From DATKNA01 sp963755755 (GTDB lineage Bacteria > Actinomycetota > Actinomycetes > Actinomycetales > Kineosporiaceae): DNA of 15,836 bases. The stretch covers positions 1 to 15,836 of the forward strand of contig CAVWLJ010000022.1 of the NCBI GenBank assembly GCA_963755755.1, written 5' to 3'. Position 1 is the stretch's first letter; the number at the start of each line of letters is the position of its first letter. Positions 13,999 to 15,836 of this stretch are shown in pieces. The position numbers were made by a program, and so were the translations under genes. Under the pieces are notes generated by a model, which searched no databases, was not told the DNA's origin, and saw only the letters and a program-made list of their open reading frames with translations.

Positions 13999-15836
13999 TC
14001 AGCCCCCGGCCGGCGCCGACCGGGCGAGGAACCCGCCGCGCGGCGCGAGGTCGAGTCGCAGCGCCGTGTGGTCGGCGGGCACCTGCCGGACGTCGAAGGC
14101 ATGCCGGTCGGCGCCGTCCGCGATCAGACGCCACTCGCCCGCGACCGGCAGCTCGAGCTCGAGCGCGCGGGGTCGGTCCGTCCCGTTGATCCCGCCGATC
14201 CACCAGCCGTCGCCCTGGCGGCGTGCGACGACTACGCAACGGCCGGGTTCGCCCACGAGGAAGCGGGTCTCGTCCCACGCGACCGGGACCAGCCGCAGCT
14301 CCTCGGCGACCTCGGGCGGGAGCCCCGGTACGACGCCGCCGAGTCCGCGAGGTGCAGCAGCCCGGACTCGAAGACGACGGCGAGCGCAAGCTCGTGCGCG
14401 TTCGTCGTCCGGTGCGGGTACGCGACGTCCCCGAAGGTCACCGGCGTGTAGTCCATCGGCCCGACGGCGTTGCGGGTGAACGGCAGGATCGTGTTGTGCC
14501 GCGCGGCGATCTCGGGGAAGTCCTCCAGGAAGAGGTACGACTCGGCGCCGCGGACGCCCTCCATCTCAGGAGGTGCGGCCAGGTGCGCGACCAGCCCCGC
14601 GGGATCGTGCAGCCGTGGAAGTTCACCAGGATCCGGTGCGCGGCGGCGTCCTCGAGGATCCCGAGGTAGCGGGCGATGGAGTCCTGCTTGTCGCTCTGGA
14701 AGAAGTCGACCTTGACGCCGGCGACGCCCCAGTCCGCGAGCTTGGCGAACTCGGCGCGGCGGACGGCAGGCTGGTGCATGCGGTCGCGGGGCTGCTCGGT
14801 CACCCGGTTGTGGGGCCCGCCGGAGTTGTACCAGAGCCAGAGGCGGACGCCCCGGTCCGCGGCGTACCGGACGAGGTCGCGCATCTCGCCGTCGCCGTGC
14901 ACGTTCCAGTTCGCGTCGACCAGGGAGTACTCCCAGCCGAACTCGGCGGCCAGGTCGACGTACTCGCGCAGCCGGCCGAGGTCGCGCGGGCTGTCGTTCT
15001 GCGACCACCAGCTCCACGAGACCCGTCCGGGCCGTACCCAGCTGTCGTCGTCCAGGCGGGAGGGCTGGGCGAGGTGCGTCACCAGGTCGGACGCCGCCAC
15101 CTCGCCGGCCGATCCACCGACGACGATCACGCGCCACGGCAGCGTCCAGGGCGTGGTGCTCGTCGCGGTGGTCGGCCCGAGGCCCTCGCCCTCGCCTGCC
15201 TGCGGGCCGACGAACCCGTACGCCGAGCTCTGCGGCGTCCCGGTCAGCCGTGACCCGTGGAACGACGCGTCCATCCCCGCCTCCGTGACGAGCAGCCACG
15301 CGTGCGGCGTCTCGACGAGGAAGGGCAGGTCCCAGGCCGGCCCGGACGACGGGGTGCCGACGGGGACGCCGTCCACGTAGGTGTTCTCGTAGGCGGGGGC
15401 GTAGAGGCCGGGCTCCTGCGTCGGTTGCGCCCACACCCGTCCCGGTGTCGCCGGCGTGACCGTCGTGAGCTCGCTCTGCACCGTCCGCGACCCGTCCGCC
15501 GCCGGGAAGCGGTAGCGGAACGCGACGCCGTCGTCGTACGCGCGCAGGTCGAGCTCGAGGGCGAGGCCTTCCGGCGTCCGGAGCGCGACCGTCCGTGCGC
15601 GCGCCTCGACGTCGTGCTGCAGGCGCTTGCCGTGCCGGAGGGTGTACCGGTCCTGGATCCGCTGCATGCCACGATCGACGGTGAGCTCGAGGCCGGCGTC
15701 GAACGCGGCGTCGGAGCGGAGGACGCCGAGGCGCGAGGCCGCCACGACCTCCGCGTCGCCGCGGAGCACCCGGTAGCCCAGCCGGCCGTCGCCGTCGAGC
15801 GTCACCTCGAGACTGACGGAGCCGTCAGGGGAGGAT
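13999..15836 (-). CDS. GH97 glycoside hydrolase, 5'-partial, two frameshifts as read
   Basis: This is a GH97-family exo-acting alpha-glycosidase, running off the right edge. The N-terminal beta-sandwich is recognisable (SPDGSVSLEVTLDGDGRLGY) and the barrel carries VSWSWWSQNDSPRD, YSLVDANW, AGVKVDFFQSDKQDS and FHGCTIPRGW. The aspartate of KVDFF (codon 14707-14705) is placed as the nucleophile of the retaining, alpha-galactosidase-like GH97 subgroup; inverting members lack it. After WPHLL the frame breaks near 14564/14565 and resumes as MEGVRGAESYLF. It breaks again at the C run 14323-14326 (plus strand) after SAASYR and resumes as LPPEVAEELRLVPVAWDE, running through the C-terminal beta domain to the TGA at 13999. 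One missing base at each site restores a single frame of about 612 residues, close to the family's size. The start and any signal peptide lie outside the window. Confidence 0.85.

Noticed and set aside
1..15836. RNA genes, CRISPR arrays, insertion sequences, phage or plasmid genes
   Set aside because: I looked for rRNA and tRNA signatures, regular spaced repeats, transposase or integrase motifs and terminal inverted repeats, and found none.

Overview
The window is very GC-rich. Its codons end almost always in G or C, several genes start with GTG, and two promoters look like the leaderless type common in actinobacteria. A luciferase-like F420-type oxidoreductase is also present. Together these point to a high-GC actinomycete. 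A Geodermatophilaceae or Pseudonocardiaceae relative is a guess that the sequence alone cannot settle. There are no rRNA or tRNA genes, no CRISPR array, no transposase and no phage genes.

Layout. (1) Positions 1-71 hold the tail of an unidentified gene. (2) Positions 108-6802 hold a tight co-directional catabolic cassette: GntR/FCD regulator, class III (CaiB/BaiF) CoA-transferase, HyuA-type and HyuB-type subunits of an ATP-dependent hydantoinase/oxoprolinase/carboxylase-family enzyme, and an isochorismatase-fold amidase like N-carbamoylsarcosine amidase. Two joints are GTGA start/stop overlaps and the other two gaps are about 20 nt. Two similar operator-like palindromes lie before the regulator, one on its own -10 box. 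(3) Positions 6831-8478 hold a long imperfect hairpin, a PEBP/YbhB-like protein with an unusual N-terminal extension, and a convergent F420-type oxidoreductase. (4) Positions 8497-10882 hold a large-subunit catalase (HPII type) on the minus strand, with a general-stress-type promoter and downstream hairpins. (5) Positions 10940-13227 hold a TMEM175-like channel protein, a small hypothetical protein, an orphan FeoC-like iron-sulfur winged-helix protein and a tandem DUF427 protein. (6) Positions 13235-15836, minus strand, hold a GH97 glycoside hydrolase that runs off the right edge, followed by a hypothetical protein.

How the genes may work together. HyuA/HyuB plus the carbamoylsarcosine-type amidase fits ATP-dependent opening of a hydantoin-like or lactam ring followed by removal of a carbamoyl or amide group. 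The CoA-transferase would then activate the acid product under GntR control. The substrate cannot be read from the sequence, and a ketone-carboxylase reading of HyuA/HyuB remains open. No transporter is encoded in the cassette.

Quality warning. Four genes (hyuA, the FeoC-like gene, the GH97 gene and the hypothetical gene after it) are broken by five single-base indels, three of them in or beside G/C runs. In each case the family sequence resumes at once in another frame. Sequencing or assembly error is the simplest explanation, so these genes are reported over their full reconstructed span and each break is located.
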